Shown: piece by piece, positions 53,237 through 61,902 of the stretch
Numbering within the stretch: position 1 is the stretch's first letter
How the letters are laid out: each line of letters opens with the position of its first letter
DNA from: Bacteroidales bacterium
GTDB lineage: Bacteria; Bacteroidota; Bacteroidia; Bacteroidales; WCHB1-69
Direction of reading: 5' to 3'
Length of the DNA: 64,000 nt
Assembly (NCBI GenBank): GCA_017438945.1
Contig: JAFRUI010000014.1
Span: forward strand, 82,360 to 146,359
The notes under the pieces: model-generated
Database searches by the model: none
The model's input: only the letters and a program-made list of their open reading frames with translations
Told to the model about the DNA's origin: nothing
Translations under genes and position numbers: made by a program

Positions 53237-53632
53237 ATGGAAGAAACAATTTTCACTAAAATCGTAAAAGGAGAAATCCCTTGCTATAAAATTGCTGAAG
53301 ATGACCGTTTCTTTGCTTTCCTGGATATTTCTCCATTGGCAAAAGGACATACTTTGGTCATCACTAAATTGCAAAATGACTATATTTTCGATCTGGACGA
53401 CCAGATGCTGGGCGATATGATGGTTTTTGCCAAGAAGGTTGCCAAGGGTATTGAGAAAGCAATTCCGTGCAAACGCATCGGCGTTGCTGTTATCGGTATA
53501 GACGTACCGCATAATCATATTCACCTTGTTCCTATCAATGGGGTGGGGGATTTGGATTTCAAAGCACCTCGGGTGCAACTCTCCAAAGAGGAATTTGAGG
53601 ACATTGCTGCAAAAATCTCGGCTGCCATTTAA
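53237..53632 (+). CDS. HIT family nucleotide hydrolase/transferase (HinT-like)
   Basis: HIT proteins hydrolyse nucleoside phosphoramidates or related AMP conjugates. The 131-aa protein has the N-terminal TIFTKIVKGEIPCYKIAED, LDISPLAKGHTLVI, and the catalytic triad motif PHNHIHLVP (H-x-H-x-H). Length and order of motifs match HinT. It follows greA by 10 bp. Confidence 0.94.
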   Translation: MEETIFTKIVKGEIPCYKIAEDDRFFAFLDISPLAKGHTLVITKLQNDYIFDLDDQMLGDMMVFAKKVAKGIEKAIPCKRIGVAVIGIDVPHNHIHLVPINGVGDLDFKAPRVQLSKEEFEDIAAKISAAI

Positions 53633-53648
53633 TATTGTATCAAATATC

Positions 53649-53679
53649 AAGGTGGCATGCAGGTGCCACTTTTTTTTTA
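53649..53679 (+). terminator. Terminator after the HIT gene
   Basis: AAGGTGGCA-tgcagg-TGCCACTTT followed by a run of T, 8 bp before the next ATG. It may also act as an attenuator for the next gene. Confidence 0.85.
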
Positions 53680-53686
53680 CCAGATT

Positions 53687-54259
53687 ATGAAAATTATAGG
53701 AATTACAGGCACTCTGGGTGCTGGAAAAGGCACTATCGTGGATTACCTTATCCAACATTATGGCTTTAAGCACTATTCTGTTAGGGGGTATCTTATAGAG
53801 GAGGCCCAGAAGCGCGGGATGCCACTGAACAGGGACACGTACGTCGTTGTTGCCAATGATTTACGTACCACCTACGGCCCCTCCTATATCATCGACCAAC
53901 TCTATCTGCAGGCTGCCGAGAATGGCACAAATGCCGTCATAGAAAGTGTCAGAACACCAGGGGAGGTGGAGTCTTTGAGAAAACATGAGCACTTCTTGCT
54001 CTTCGGAGTGGATGCCGACCCTGAAATCCGTTATGAACGGGTTGTAAGCCGTGCTTCTGAAACCGATCATGTCAGTTTCGACACTTTTGTCGAGAATGAA
54101 CAACGCGAGATGTCCTCCTCCGACCCGAATCACCAAAATATCGGCATGTGCATGCAGATGGCGGATTATGTTTTCATGAACAACGGTGATTTCGAGGAGT
54201 TGTACCAACAGGTAGAGCAAGTGCTGGGACCCTCACCCTCACCCTCAGAAACCGAATAA
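53687..54259 (+). CDS. P-loop NMP-kinase-like ATPase (dephospho-CoA kinase-like)
   Basis: The 190-aa protein starts at 53687 (MKIIGITGT) and carries a Walker A GTLGAGKGTI, a VIESVRTPGEVESL strand with a substrate-binding Arg, and a LFGVDADPEIRYERV segment. This order resembles dephospho-CoA kinase/adenylate-kinase-like proteins and archaeal-type AAA UPF0200 members. A normal CoaE is longer and differs in the lid, so the substrate is uncertain. The C-terminus is a low-complexity PSPSPSETE encoded by a CCCTCA hexamer repeated three times. Confidence 0.75.
   Translation: MKIIGITGTLGAGKGTIVDYLIQHYGFKHYSVRGYLIEEAQKRGMPLNRDTYVVVANDLRTTYGPSYIIDQLYLQAAENGTNAVIESVRTPGEVESLRKHEHFLLFGVDADPEIRYERVVSRASETDHVSFDTFVENEQREMSSSDPNHQNIGMCMQMADYVFMNNGDFEELYQQVEQVLGPSPSPSETE
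54230..54247 (+). repeat. CCCTCA hexamer repeated three times at a gene 3' end
   Basis: Encodes Pro-Ser pairs at the C-terminus of the kinase-like protein; a slippage-prone in-frame tract. Confidence 0.8.
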
Positions 54260-54365
54260 AACAGGCGGCCGGATTTTGTGAGTAATTGCCAATTAATAGG
54301 TGGGACTAAAATGAAAATGTGTATTTAGGTGGGACTTACCGGTCGCCTGTTTGTTATCGCTTTCG
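54258..54365 (-). ncRNA. Candidate structured small RNA
   Basis: The 220-bp gap between the kinase-like gene and uvrD contains a 14-bp inverted repeat (AAACAGGCGGCCGG at 54259-54272, CCGGTCGCCTGTTT at 54339-54352, one G-T pair) closing a 66-nt loop. Inside the loop TAGGTGGGACT occurs twice (54297-54307 and 54326-54336). On the minus strand a TATCTTTG box at 54371-54378 points at it, the repeated motif reads AGTCCCACCTA, and the stem is followed by TGTTTTATT. These fit a roughly 110-nt RNA. The strand is not certain, and a MITE-like element is an alternative. Confidence 0.4.
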
Positions 54366-54370
54366 ACGAG

Positions 54371-54378
54371 CAAAGATA
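54371..54378 (-). promoter_or_regulatory. -7 box (TATCTTTG) facing the candidate RNA
   Basis: Reverse-strand TATCTTTG followed by CTCG. No protein gene lies behind it on this strand, which supports a non-coding transcript. A good -33 TTTG is not evident. Confidence 0.4.
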
Positions 54379-54479
54379 AAAAATTTTTCGTTCAGAAATT
54401 AATTTATAAAATAATTTTTTATAAATCTTTCTTAACAAATAACAGCAAAAAAACCAAATCACAAAATCTAAAGGCAAGT

Positions 54480-56855
54480 ATGACGACAGAGGAACGGATA
54501 TTATCAGAACTAAATGAACAACAGCAAGTTGCAGTCACTCAAACCGAGGGTCCTGTGATGGTGTTGGCTGGTGCCGGCTCAGGAAAGACCCGAGTGCTGA
54601 CCTATAGGATTGCCTACATGCTGGCCGTTAACAATATCAGTCCATACCGAATTTTGGCGCTAACTTTCACGAACAAGGCAGCTGCGGAGATGCGGGATCG
54701 TATCATCCAACTGGTGGGGGGAGACACGGCAAAGGCGGTGGCAATGGGTACTTTCCACTCGGTGTTCTACAGAATACTCCGTGCTGAAGCTGAAAAAATC
54801 GGATATGGTCCGAATATCACCATATATGACACCGATGATTCCAAGTCTTTGATAAAGAGTATTGTAAAAGAGATGGGATTGGATCCCAAGCAATATACTC
54901 CCGGCTTTATTCTCAATCGGATATCCATGGCCAAGTCGAGTTTGTTGTCGGCGCAAGAGTATGCGGACAATCCAGAGATTGCCGCCGCTGACCGTCTGTC
55001 CAACAAACCCATGATAGCCCAGATTTTCTTCAAATATAATGACCGGCTTCACAAGTCCAATGCCATGGACTTCGATGATTTGCTCTATTACATGAATGTT
55101 CTTTTGCGTGATTCGCCAGAGGCACTTTACAAATATCAGAATCGTTATCAGTATATTTTGGTGGATGAGTACCAAGACACGAATTATGCGCAGTATTTGA
55201 TTATCAAGCGATTGGCTGCTTTAAATCAAAACATTTGCGTGGTGGGTGATGATTCGCAGAGTATTTATGGTTTCAGAGGTGCGGACATTCAAAATATCCT
55301 GAACTTCAAGCGGGATTACCCGAACACGCGGATTTTCAAGCTGGAGCAGAATTACCGTTCCACGCAGAACATCGTGAATGCGGCTAACGAGGTAATCCGC
55401 CACAACAAAGACAGGATGCCTAAGAAAGTATGGACGGATAATGTCGAGGGACCGAAGATAGAGTTGATTCGCGCTTCATCCGATATGGAGGAGGCCAACG
55501 AGATTGCCAACAAGATTTTTGAGTGCCAGATGAACGAGCATGTTGAAAATCGGCAATTCGCCATTCTTTATCGGACCAACACACAATCGCGTGCGTTGGA
55601 GGAAGCTATGGTGAAACGACATATTCCGTACAAGATATTGGGCAGTATTTCTTTCTATAACCGCAAGGAAATCAAGACGGTGCTGGCTTATTTCCGGTTG
55701 GTGATCAACCATTATGATGAAGAGTCGCTACGCCGTGTCATCAACTATCCCATGCGCGGTATTGGCGACACCACGCTGGCACGTCTGACCACTGCTGCGC
55801 AGGCTGCCGGAGTGCCGCTTTGGGACGTGGTGGAACACCCTGAAAATTATGCTACAGACTTAAACGGCAGCGTGAACGCGCGATTACATGACTTTTCAGA
55901 CCTCATCAAAGGCTTTTCCGCGCAACTGACCACGAAGGATGCGTACGATTTAGGAATGCAAATTCTGGTCAAATCCGGGGTGGCCAAGGCGCTGAATGAG
56001 AATATAGAGGAAAAGGAGCGTGTGGATCATGTGACGGAACTTTTTAACGCCATCCAAAGCTTTGTGGGACGTGAGCCCGAAAATATCCTCAACGAGGAGA
56101 CAGGTGAGATGTTAGAGACCTATTTTCCATCGTTGGACCAGTATATGCAGTCGGTTTCCTTGCTGGATGACCGAGATTTGAATAAGGAGGATGAGGAGAA
56201 GCAGAGCGACGTGGTGCGGCTGATGACAATTCACTCTGCCAAGGGGTTGGAGTTTGACTATGTTTTTGTATCGGGGATGGAAGAAAACCTGTTCCCGTCA
56301 TCCATGAGTTTGGATTCCCGGGCGGCTATAGAGGAGGAGCGGCGTCTCTTTTATGTGGCGTTGACCCGTGCCCGGAAGCAGGTCTTTCTCACTATGGCGC
56401 TGTCCCGTTTCCAATATGGTCAGCGGAGGCCTTGCGAAAGCAGCCGTTTTTTGGAAGAAATTCCTGATCGTTATCTGAAGGTTACCCAAAAGGCTTCCGA
56501 AGGGAGTGGACTCTTCGGAAGATCGTTTTCCGAGCCGGAAACTGGCAGATTCCGATTCAAATCTGAACCTCGCTCGTCTTCTTCCAGCTATGTGCGGGAA
56601 GTCCGAAAACAGCCTGATACGGCTGCCAAACCCGTGATAAAGACCAAAACCGATGTGAAATTGGACCAGATTGGTACTCTTGCTTCGGCAAGTGAGATTT
56701 TCCCCGGCATTCGTGTCTATCATACGAAATTCGGCTTCGGTCGGGTGGATTCCGTTTCCAGTGAAGGCCCTGACGCACGGGCCGTGGTACTTTTTGATAC
56801 CGTTGGATCCAAAACCTTAGTCCTTAAATTCGCTAAATTATTGATACCCAAATAA
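54480..56855 (+). CDS. pcrA: ATP-dependent DNA helicase UvrD/PcrA
   Basis: This superfamily 1A 3'-5' helicase acts in nucleotide excision repair, mismatch repair and replication. The 791-aa protein (start MTTEERILSEL) has Q-motif LNEQQQVAV, Walker A AGAGSGKTRVLTYRI, Walker B LVDEYQDTN, GDDSQSIYGFRGAD (motif III), QNYRST (IV), TIHSAKGLEF (V) and YVALTRARKQ (VI). A Tudor-like C-terminal patch (VYHTKFGFGRVDSV) binds RNA polymerase in PcrA. It is followed 6 bp later by the GSCFA gene. Confidence 0.96.
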   Translation: MTTEERILSELNEQQQVAVTQTEGPVMVLAGAGSGKTRVLTYRIAYMLAVNNISPYRILALTFTNKAAAEMRDRIIQLVGGDTAKAVAMGTFHSVFYRILRAEAEKIGYGPNITIYDTDDSKSLIKSIVKEMGLDPKQYTPGFILNRISMAKSSLLSAQEYADNPEIAAADRLSNKPMIAQIFFKYNDRLHKSNAMDFDDLLYYMNVLLRDSPEALYKYQNRYQYILVDEYQDTNYAQYLIIKRLAALNQNICVVGDDSQSIYGFRGADIQNILNFKRDYPNTRIFKLEQNYRSTQNIVNAANEVIRHNKDRMPKKVWTDNVEGPKIELIRASSDMEEANEIANKIFECQMNEHVENRQFAILYRTNTQSRALEEAMVKRHIPYKILGSISFYNRKEIKTVLAYFRLVINHYDEESLRRVINYPMRGIGDTTLARLTTAAQAAGVPLWDVVEHPENYATDLNGSVNARLHDFSDLIKGFSAQLTTKDAYDLGMQILVKSGVAKALNENIEEKERVDHVTELFNAIQSFVGREPENILNEETGEMLETYFPSLDQYMQSVSLLDDRDLNKEDEEKQSDVVRLMTIHSAKGLEFDYVFVSGMEENLFPSSMSLDSRAAIEEERRLFYVALTRARKQVFLTMALSRFQYGQRRPCESSRFLEEIPDRYLKVTQKASEGSGLFGRSFSEPETGRFRFKSEPRSSSSSYVREVRKQPDTAAKPVIKTKTDVKLDQIGTLASASEIFPGIRVYHTKFGFGRVDSVSSEGPDARAVVLFDTVGSKTLVLKFAKLLIPK

Positions 56856-56861
56856 GATAAT

Positions 56862-57722
56862 ATGCAATTCAGAACCATAATCCCCGCCCCGGAATACCCT
56901 TTCAATATATCACGGAACGATGCCGTGATGCTTGTGGGTTCCTGTTTCTCTGATAACATGGGACACTATTTTGACGTGCATCGGTTTGATGTTTGTTCCA
57001 ATCCGTTCGGGGTGCTTTTCAATCCGATTTCCATCGACAGGGCTTTGCGCTTCATGCTTCAGCCCGATCTATTTGACAAGAACCGTTACTTTTACAAGTA
57101 TCGGGATTTATGGGTGAGTTTTGCCCATCATGGTCGTTTTTCAAAGGAGAATTTTGAGGATTTTGAAGCGGAGATAGACCGCAGTTTGCAGGAATGTTCC
57201 GATTTTCTGCATAAAACACGTTATTTGTTTGTCACTTTCGGAACGGCTTTTTGCTATAAGTTCATTCCCCGGGATTTGATAGTTTCTAATTGCCATAAGA
57301 TACCGAATCATCAGTTTGAACGGATTCGCTTGGATATAAAAAAGATTGTGTCCCAGTGGAACAGCACCCTTCATTTGCTTACAGAGGCGGTGCCGGACAT
57401 AAAGGTGATTTTTACCATCAGTCCGGTGCGCCATCTTGGAGACGGTGCGCACGAAAACGCCCTGAGCAAGTCCGAATTGCTTCTGGCCGTGGACAAGTTA
57501 GTGGACAATGAAACCACGTTTTATTTTCCCGCCTACGAGTATTTGATGGATGATTTGCGGGACTACCGCTTTTACTCCAAGGATTTATGTCATCCTAACG
57601 ATATGGCGGTCAGCTATCTGGAGGAGAAATTGGCAGAAGCGTTTTTCTCTCCGGAAACGCGTGAGCAGATGATGGAGATTGAGAAGGAGAACCGTTTCCT
57701 GAATCACCGCCGATTCAGATAG
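56862..57722 (+). CDS. GSCFA domain protein
   Basis: The 286-aa protein carries the name-giving motif VGSCFSDNMG (about residues 25-34). It also has NPFGVLFNP and SIDRALRF, with a later TFGTAFCYKFIPRD and FTISPVRHLGDGAHENALSKSELL. GSCFA belongs to the GDSL/SGNH hydrolase relatives: the Ser of GSCFS and the H in DLCHPNDMA would be catalytic. The substrate is unknown; acyl esters on glycans or small molecules are plausible. No signal peptide is seen, so it is cytoplasmic. Confidence 0.9.
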   Translation: MQFRTIIPAPEYPFNISRNDAVMLVGSCFSDNMGHYFDVHRFDVCSNPFGVLFNPISIDRALRFMLQPDLFDKNRYFYKYRDLWVSFAHHGRFSKENFEDFEAEIDRSLQECSDFLHKTRYLFVTFGTAFCYKFIPRDLIVSNCHKIPNHQFERIRLDIKKIVSQWNSTLHLLTEAVPDIKVIFTISPVRHLGDGAHENALSKSELLLAVDKLVDNETTFYFPAYEYLMDDLRDYRFYSKDLCHPNDMAVSYLEEKLAEAFFSPETREQMMEIEKENRFLNHRRFR

Positions 57723-57730
57723 AAGAGGAA

Positions 57731-58297
57731 CTACCTGTTGATTACTTCATTGATTGTCAGCGGGAAATACTGATGTTCCAGCTGGTGGATTTTCGTTTCG
57801 ATGGATTCTAATGTGTCGTCATCCTCTGCGTGGAAGGCGAACTGGTTGATGATTTTGCCGGTATCCACGCCTTCATCGACAAAATGGATGGTAATGCCGA
57901 ACACTTTCACGCCATAGTGGTAGGCGTCGGCGATGCCGTGTGCACCAGGGAATGAGGGCAGCAGGGCGGGGTGCAGGTTGATGATGCGCATGGGGTAAGC
58001 TTCTAACAATGTGGGTCCGATAATGCGCATGTAGCCGGCCAGTATGATGTATTCGACATGTCGTTTTTGAAGTTCGGTTAACACTGCCTGCTCATAGGCG
58101 GCTTTTCCGGCGTAGTCCTTCGCATAAAAAGTGAACGCGTCAATGCCTGCGGCATTGGCGCGTTCCACTGCTTTGCTTGAAGGATTGTCGGATACCAGTA
58201 ATGCGATGTCGGCGTTGAGCGTTTGCTGTTTAACGGCCTCGATAATGGCCTGGAAATTGGAGCCGAAACCGCTGGCAAATACGGCAATCTTTTTCAT
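57731..58297 (-). CDS. purN: Phosphoribosylglycinamide formyltransferase
   Basis: PurN transfers a formyl group from 10-formyl-THF to GAR in purine synthesis. The 188-aa protein starts KKIAVFASGFGSNFQAII and contains VSDNPSSKAVERA, LAGYMRIIGPTLL and the catalytic region INLHPALLPSFPGAHGI with HFVDEGVDTGKII (Asn, His and Asp of the active site). It follows the Cys-rich lipoprotein by 6 bp on the same strand. Confidence 0.96.
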   Translation of the reverse strand: MKKIAVFASGFGSNFQAIIEAVKQQTLNADIALLVSDNPSSKAVERANAAGIDAFTFYAKDYAGKAAYEQAVLTELQKRHVEYIILAGYMRIIGPTLLEAYPMRIINLHPALLPSFPGAHGIADAYHYGVKVFGITIHFVDEGVDTGKIINQFAFHAEDDDTLESIETKIHQLEHQYFPLTINEVINR

Positions 58298-58303
58298 AGC
58301 GAA

Positions 58304-58816
58304 TTAGTTACCTTTCGGACATTTACCGCCTTCCTTGGAGCAGCCTTTGCCTTCGTCTTTGCAACCATGGCCTTCGCCTTTGCATCCGGGTTTGTCACCG
58401 CCCTTGCAGCAAGCTTTGCCTTCCCCTTTTTTGCAACCGCCGCAGCAGCTCATTTCGTCGAAAGCGGCTTTTCTGTCATCGAGAGAGAGCTTGTCCCAGT
58501 TGAGCATGGCAGCCTCGAATTTGGCTTTCTTCTCTTCCTGGGCTTTCTTCATAGCTTGCATTTCATCGTATTTGGCCTTGCGCATGTCAAGCAGTTCCGC
58601 TTTGCGCTCGTCGGTGAGATTTTCCCAGTTTTGCCAGTCTTCGGCAGCTTTCTTGCAGGCTTCCATTTCGGCTTTCTGCTCTTCAGTCATTTCCTTGCAG
58701 CAAGGAGCTTCGGTTTGAGTTTCTGTGCATTCCGCTTTCTGTTCAGCAGGTTTGTTGTTGCAAGCGGTGAACATCAGACAGCATGCAGCCGCCATCATGA
58801 TAAAAAGTTTCTTCAT
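58304..58816 (-). CDS. Cys/Gly/Lys-rich lipoprotein
   Basis: The 170-aa precursor has lipobox MFTAC (Cys19). The middle is helical with two related units (W-x-N-L-T-D-E-R-K-A and W-D-K-L-S-L-D-D-R-K-A), each about 35 residues and rich in Lys, Glu and Met, and CC pairs near its start. The last about 48 residues hold nine Cys among Gly and Lys (DEMSCCGGCKKGEG, ACCKGGDKPGC, then GKGCSKEGGKC). The pattern suggests binding of thiophilic or divalent metal, or multiple disulphides. No family is recognised. It is cotranscribed with purN, perhaps only through position. Confidence 0.8.
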   Translation of the reverse strand: MKKLFIMMAAACCLMFTACNNKPAEQKAECTETQTEAPCCKEMTEEQKAEMEACKKAAEDWQNWENLTDERKAELLDMRKAKYDEMQAMKKAQEEKKAKFEAAMLNWDKLSLDDRKAAFDEMSCCGGCKKGEGKACCKGGDKPGCKGEGHGCKDEGKGCSKEGGKCPKGN

Positions 58817-58861
58817 TTTTTTTCGTTTTTAATTGTTTCTAATTTTTATGAATTACGGGCG

Positions 58862-58869
58862 CAAAAATA
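58862..58869 (-). promoter_or_regulatory. -7 box (TATTTTTG) for the Cys-rich lipoprotein and purN
   Basis: Reverse-strand TATTTTTG followed by CGCCC, 45 bp before the lipoprotein start. Confidence 0.6.
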
Positions 58870-58980
58870 GTTTTTTTTCAATCCCCGGACTGTTTAAAAA
58901 TCTTAATTCACACAAAATATGTGAAAAGAAAAGCAGACATTGCAAGGCCGAAAAACAATGGCCAATTGGCTAAATAACCA

Positions 58981-59415
58981 TTATTTGTTCGGGTACGGCA
59001 CCACGATGTCGTCGCAGTACTCGCAGCGGTAGGAGCGTTTCTCCTTGTCGACGAGGTGGAAGACGTGCGGGAAGTAGTGCTCCACAGAGGTGACGCAGCG
59101 CGGGTTCTTGCAGCGGATGATGTTTTCCACGCGGTCGGGCACTTCCAACTTCACCTTCTTGATGGTCTTCCCCTCCTCGATGATGTTCACCGTGGCGTTC
59201 GGGTCGATCAGCCCGAGGAAGTCGTAATTGATGTCGATGACATTGTTGATCTTGATGATGTCTTTTTTGCCCATCTTCTGACTGTAGGCGTTGCAGATGA
59301 GCGCGACATTATAATCGGCCTTGTCAAGGTTCAGATAATTGAACACCTGGATTCCGTAGCCGGCGGTAATGTGGTCGATGACAATACCTTTTTCTATACT
59401 GGTGATTTCTAACAT
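58981..59415 (-). CDS. pyrI: Aspartate carbamoyltransferase regulatory subunit
   Basis: PyrI binds CTP/ATP and controls the PyrB catalytic trimers allosterically. The 144-aa protein has the allosteric domain (GIVIDHITAGYGIQV) and a C-terminal zinc domain with the Cys pairs CKNPRC and CEYC. It lies 107 bp behind pyrB on the same strand; the gap holds only a heptad repeat. Confidence 0.97.
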   Translation of the reverse strand: MLEITSIEKGIVIDHITAGYGIQVFNYLNLDKADYNVALICNAYSQKMGKKDIIKINNVIDINYDFLGLIDPNATVNIIEEGKTIKKVKLEVPDRVENIIRCKNPRCVTSVEHYFPHVFHLVDKEKRSYRCEYCDDIVVPYPNK

Positions 59416-59453
59416 GACGTTTCTAATTTATGATGATGTTTTCTTACTATTTT

Positions 59454-59495
59454 GACTCGAGACTGAGGACTTGAGACTGAGGACTTTAGGCTTGA
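59454..59495. repeat. Heptad tandem repeat (gactgag/gacttga)
   Basis: Six 7-bp units (gactcga, gactgag, gacttga, gactgag, gacttta, ggcttga) lie between pyrB and pyrI. A small inverted counterpart (taagtct twice) is at 59511-59524, running into the pyrB stop. Confidence 0.9.
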
Positions 59496-59522
59496 GAAGA
59501 GTATTTATCCTAAGTCTTAAGT

Positions 59523-60446
59523 CTAATAAATCCCTAAAAGTTTCAGAATCAACGCCATACGCACATACATGCCGTTTTTGGCCTGCTGGAAGTATTGTGC
59601 TCTCGGGTCGTCATCAACCTCGGTGCTGATTTCGTTGACGCGAGGCAGCGGGTGCAGGATGTAGGTGTCGGGACGGGCGTAGGACATCTTCTCTTTGTCG
59701 AGGATGAACCGGTCTTTCAGGCGGATATAGTCCTCTTCGTTGAAGAAGCGTTCGCGTTGCACGCGGGTCATGTAGAGGAAGTCGAGTTGACCCATGTAGG
59801 GTTCCATCTGATCGACCTCTTGGAAGGGGATGCCTTTCTTGCGGACCACCTCTTCGCGGATGTATTCCGGCACGCGCAGCTCTTCCGGGGAGATGAAGAT
59901 GAAGCGGACGCCCTCGTAGTTGCTGAGGAATTTGACAAGGGAGTGCACGGTGCGGCCGAACTTGAGGTCGCCGCAGAAGCCGTAGGTCTTGTTTTCCACA
60001 CTACCGCGCAGACGTTCGATGGTGAGGATGTCGGTAAGGGTCTGGGTAGGGTGTTGGTGGCCGCCATCGCCGGCGTTGATGAGCGGCATGTGGATGTAGT
60101 GGCTGGCCAGACGCGGGGCGCCCTCTTTGGGATGGCGCATGGCCGCGATGTCGGCATAGCACTCCACAGTGCGCAAAGTGTCGGCGATGCTCTCGCCCTT
60201 TGCAGTGGAAGAGGAAGCTGCTTCGGAAAAACCGATCACTTGGCCGCCCAAACGCAGCATGGCAGTCTCGAAGCTGAGGCGCGTGCGCGTGCTCGGCTCA
60301 TAAAAAAGAGTTGCCAGGATCTTGCCTTCGCAACTCTTGCTGTACTTCGCCGGATCGGCGATAATCTGGTGACCCAAATCAAAAATTTCGCGGAACTCCT
60401 CCCGCGTGAAATCGGACGGGTCGATCAAACTTCTGTTTTTTAACAT
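59523..60446 (-). CDS. pyrB: Aspartate carbamoyltransferase catalytic subunit
   Basis: PyrB condenses carbamoyl phosphate with aspartate, the first committed step of pyrimidine synthesis. The 307-aa protein has the carbamoyl-phosphate loop [29 protein letters not shown] (the K-x-E region), [14 protein letters not shown] and [11 protein letters not shown] strong Shine-Dalgarno AGGAGGT lies just before the start (60452-60458, reverse strand), which is unusual in this window. It is the first gene of pyrB-pyrI. Confidence 0.97.
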   Translation of the reverse strand: MLKNRSLIDPSDFTREEFREIFDLGHQIIADPAKYSKSCEGKILATLFYEPSTRTRLSFETAMLRLGGQVIGFSEAASSSTAKGESIADTLRTVECYADIAAMRHPKEGAPRLASHYIHMPLINAGDGGHQHPTQTLTDILTIERLRGSVENKTYGFCGDLKFGRTVHSLVKFLSNYEGVRFIFISPEELRVPEYIREEVVRKKGIPFQEVDQMEPYMGQLDFLYMTRVQRERFFNEEDYIRLKDRFILDKEKMSYARPDTYILHPLPRVNEISTEVDDDPRAQYFQQAKNGMYVRMALILKLLGIY

Positions 60447-60451
60447 AATAA

Positions 60452-60458
60452 ACCTCCT
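60452..60458 (-). promoter_or_regulatory. Strong ribosome binding site for pyrB
   Basis: AGGAGGT spaced five bases from the ATG on the minus strand. Most starts here lack such a site. Confidence 0.7.
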
Positions 60459-60536
60459 ATATTTTTAATTATAAACAACTTCCATACTTCGTATCGGCTT
60501 TTTCCACCCCTTAAGTTACCAAAACTAAAACCAATG

Positions 60537-60544
60537 CAAAAATA
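60537..60544 (-). promoter_or_regulatory. -7 box (TATTTTTG) for pyrB
   Basis: Reverse-strand TATTTTTG followed by CATTGG, 90 bp before pyrB; divergent from the next promoter. Confidence 0.55.
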
Positions 60545-60581
60545 TGATTTTTTAGGATTGAAACCATAAATGAAAAAAAAT

Positions 60582-60589
60582 TATCTTTG
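60582..60589 (+). promoter_or_regulatory. -7 box (TATCTTTG) for the Fe-S oxidoreductase
   Basis: TATCTTTG followed by CAGCC, only 17 bp before the ATG at 60607, so the leader is about ten bases and translation may be near-leaderless. Confidence 0.65.
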
Positions 60590-60606
60590 CAGCCAAATTT
60601 TCAAGT

Positions 60607-61902
60607 ATGAAAGACATTTCTTCCGAAAGCATTCAAAAAGCCGTCAACATTTTGGCCAAACATACGGACAGCAAACTTCTTACGCACCTCAATGCCTGTG
60701 TTCACTGCGGGCTGTGCGATTCCAGCTGCCTTTTTTTCAAGACTTTCAAAGAAGCGAAATACATTCCCGGTAAGAAGGTCGACATGGTATCGTCCATCTA
60801 TCGCCGCTATTGTACTTTCCTGGGTAGGACTGTTCCCAAGCTGACAAATGCCAAGGAGTTGACGGAAGATTATATTGTTGAGATGGTGGATTCTTTGTAC
60901 GGTGCTTGTACGATGTGCGGCCGTTGCGTGAAGCATTGCTCTATCGGGGTTGATATTCCGTTTGTGGTGCGCACAGGACGCAGGATGTTGGCCGCAATGG
61001 GCTGTGTGCCGGATTCTTTGCAGGCTACCGTGGATGCCGCGCTGAACACGAAGAACAACATGGCTATCCCGAAAGAGGATTTCGTGGATACTATTGACTG
61101 GATGCAGGAAGAGCTGCAGGATGAATTGGAAACGGAGGAGACACTGATTCCGCTGAACAAGGAAAACGCAGAGATTCTCTACACATTGAACCCGCGTGAA
61201 CCGAAATTTTTCCCGCTTTCCATCGCTGCCGCCGCCAAGATTTTCCATGTGGCCGGTGCCGATTGGACCCTTTCGGATGAGATGTACGATGTGACAAATT
61301 ACGGCTATTTCTCTGGCAAGGATGAACATGCCAAGCAGATTGCCCAACACATGTATGATGAGATGGCGAAGCTGAAGTGCAAAACCCTGGTGTTGGGAGA
61401 GTGCGGGCACGGTACGCGCGCCCTGCGTTGGGAAGCCCCCAACTATATGGGGCAACATCCTGATTTCAAGATGATTTCTCTCGTGGAATTGATTGAAGAA
61501 TACATCAAATCAGGTAAAATAAAACTGGATAAAACTTTAAATACCAAGAAATACACCATTCACGATCCGTGCAATATCGTGCGTAACGGTGGATTGTTCA
61601 ATTCGTTGCGTTTTGTGGTGAAAGAAGCGGTGCCGGAACTGATTGAAATGGATCCGTTCGGCAGTGACAATTTCTGCTGCGGCGGTGGTGGCGGCATGTT
61701 AGCCATGAGCGAATACAACGAACGTCGTCTGAAGATCGGCAAAATCAAAGCCGACCAGATCAAGGCGACGGGTGCTTCTGTGGTGATTACGCCGTGCCAT
61801 AACTGTGCCGACCAACTGACACAAATCAACCACGAATATAAGCTCGGTGTCGAGATTAAATCCGTGGCTGAGGTGGTGGCCGACGCGATAGTTCTAATGT
61901 GA
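60607..61902 (+). CDS. (Fe-S)-binding oxidoreductase with CCG domains (HdrD/DsrK-like)
   Basis: The 431-aa protein has two [4Fe-4S] motifs (CVHCGLCDSSC near 31; CTMCGRCVKHC near 102) and two cysteine-rich CCG-type domains in the C-terminal half. One has HDPCNIVRNGG followed by NFCCGGGGGML, the other VITPCHNCADQ. This is the plan of HdrD, GlpC and DsrK/HmcF proteins, which reduce disulphides or pass electrons from a membrane partner. There is no membrane subunit next to it, so its donor is unknown. It overlaps the converging lipoprotein by 9 bp. Confidence 0.9.
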   Translation: MKDISSESIQKAVNILAKHTDSKLLTHLNACVHCGLCDSSCLFFKTFKEAKYIPGKKVDMVSSIYRRYCTFLGRTVPKLTNAKELTEDYIVEMVDSLYGACTMCGRCVKHCSIGVDIPFVVRTGRRMLAAMGCVPDSLQATVDAALNTKNNMAIPKEDFVDTIDWMQEELQDELETEETLIPLNKENAEILYTLNPREPKFFPLSIAAAAKIFHVAGADWTLSDEMYDVTNYGYFSGKDEHAKQIAQHMYDEMAKLKCKTLVLGECGHGTRALRWEAPNYMGQHPDFKMISLVELIEEYIKSGKIKLDKTLNTKKYTIHDPCNIVRNGGLFNSLRFVVKEAVPELIEMDPFGSDNFCCGGGGGMLAMSEYNERRLKIGKIKADQIKATGASVVITPCHNCADQLTQINHEYKLGVEIKSVAEVVADAIVLM

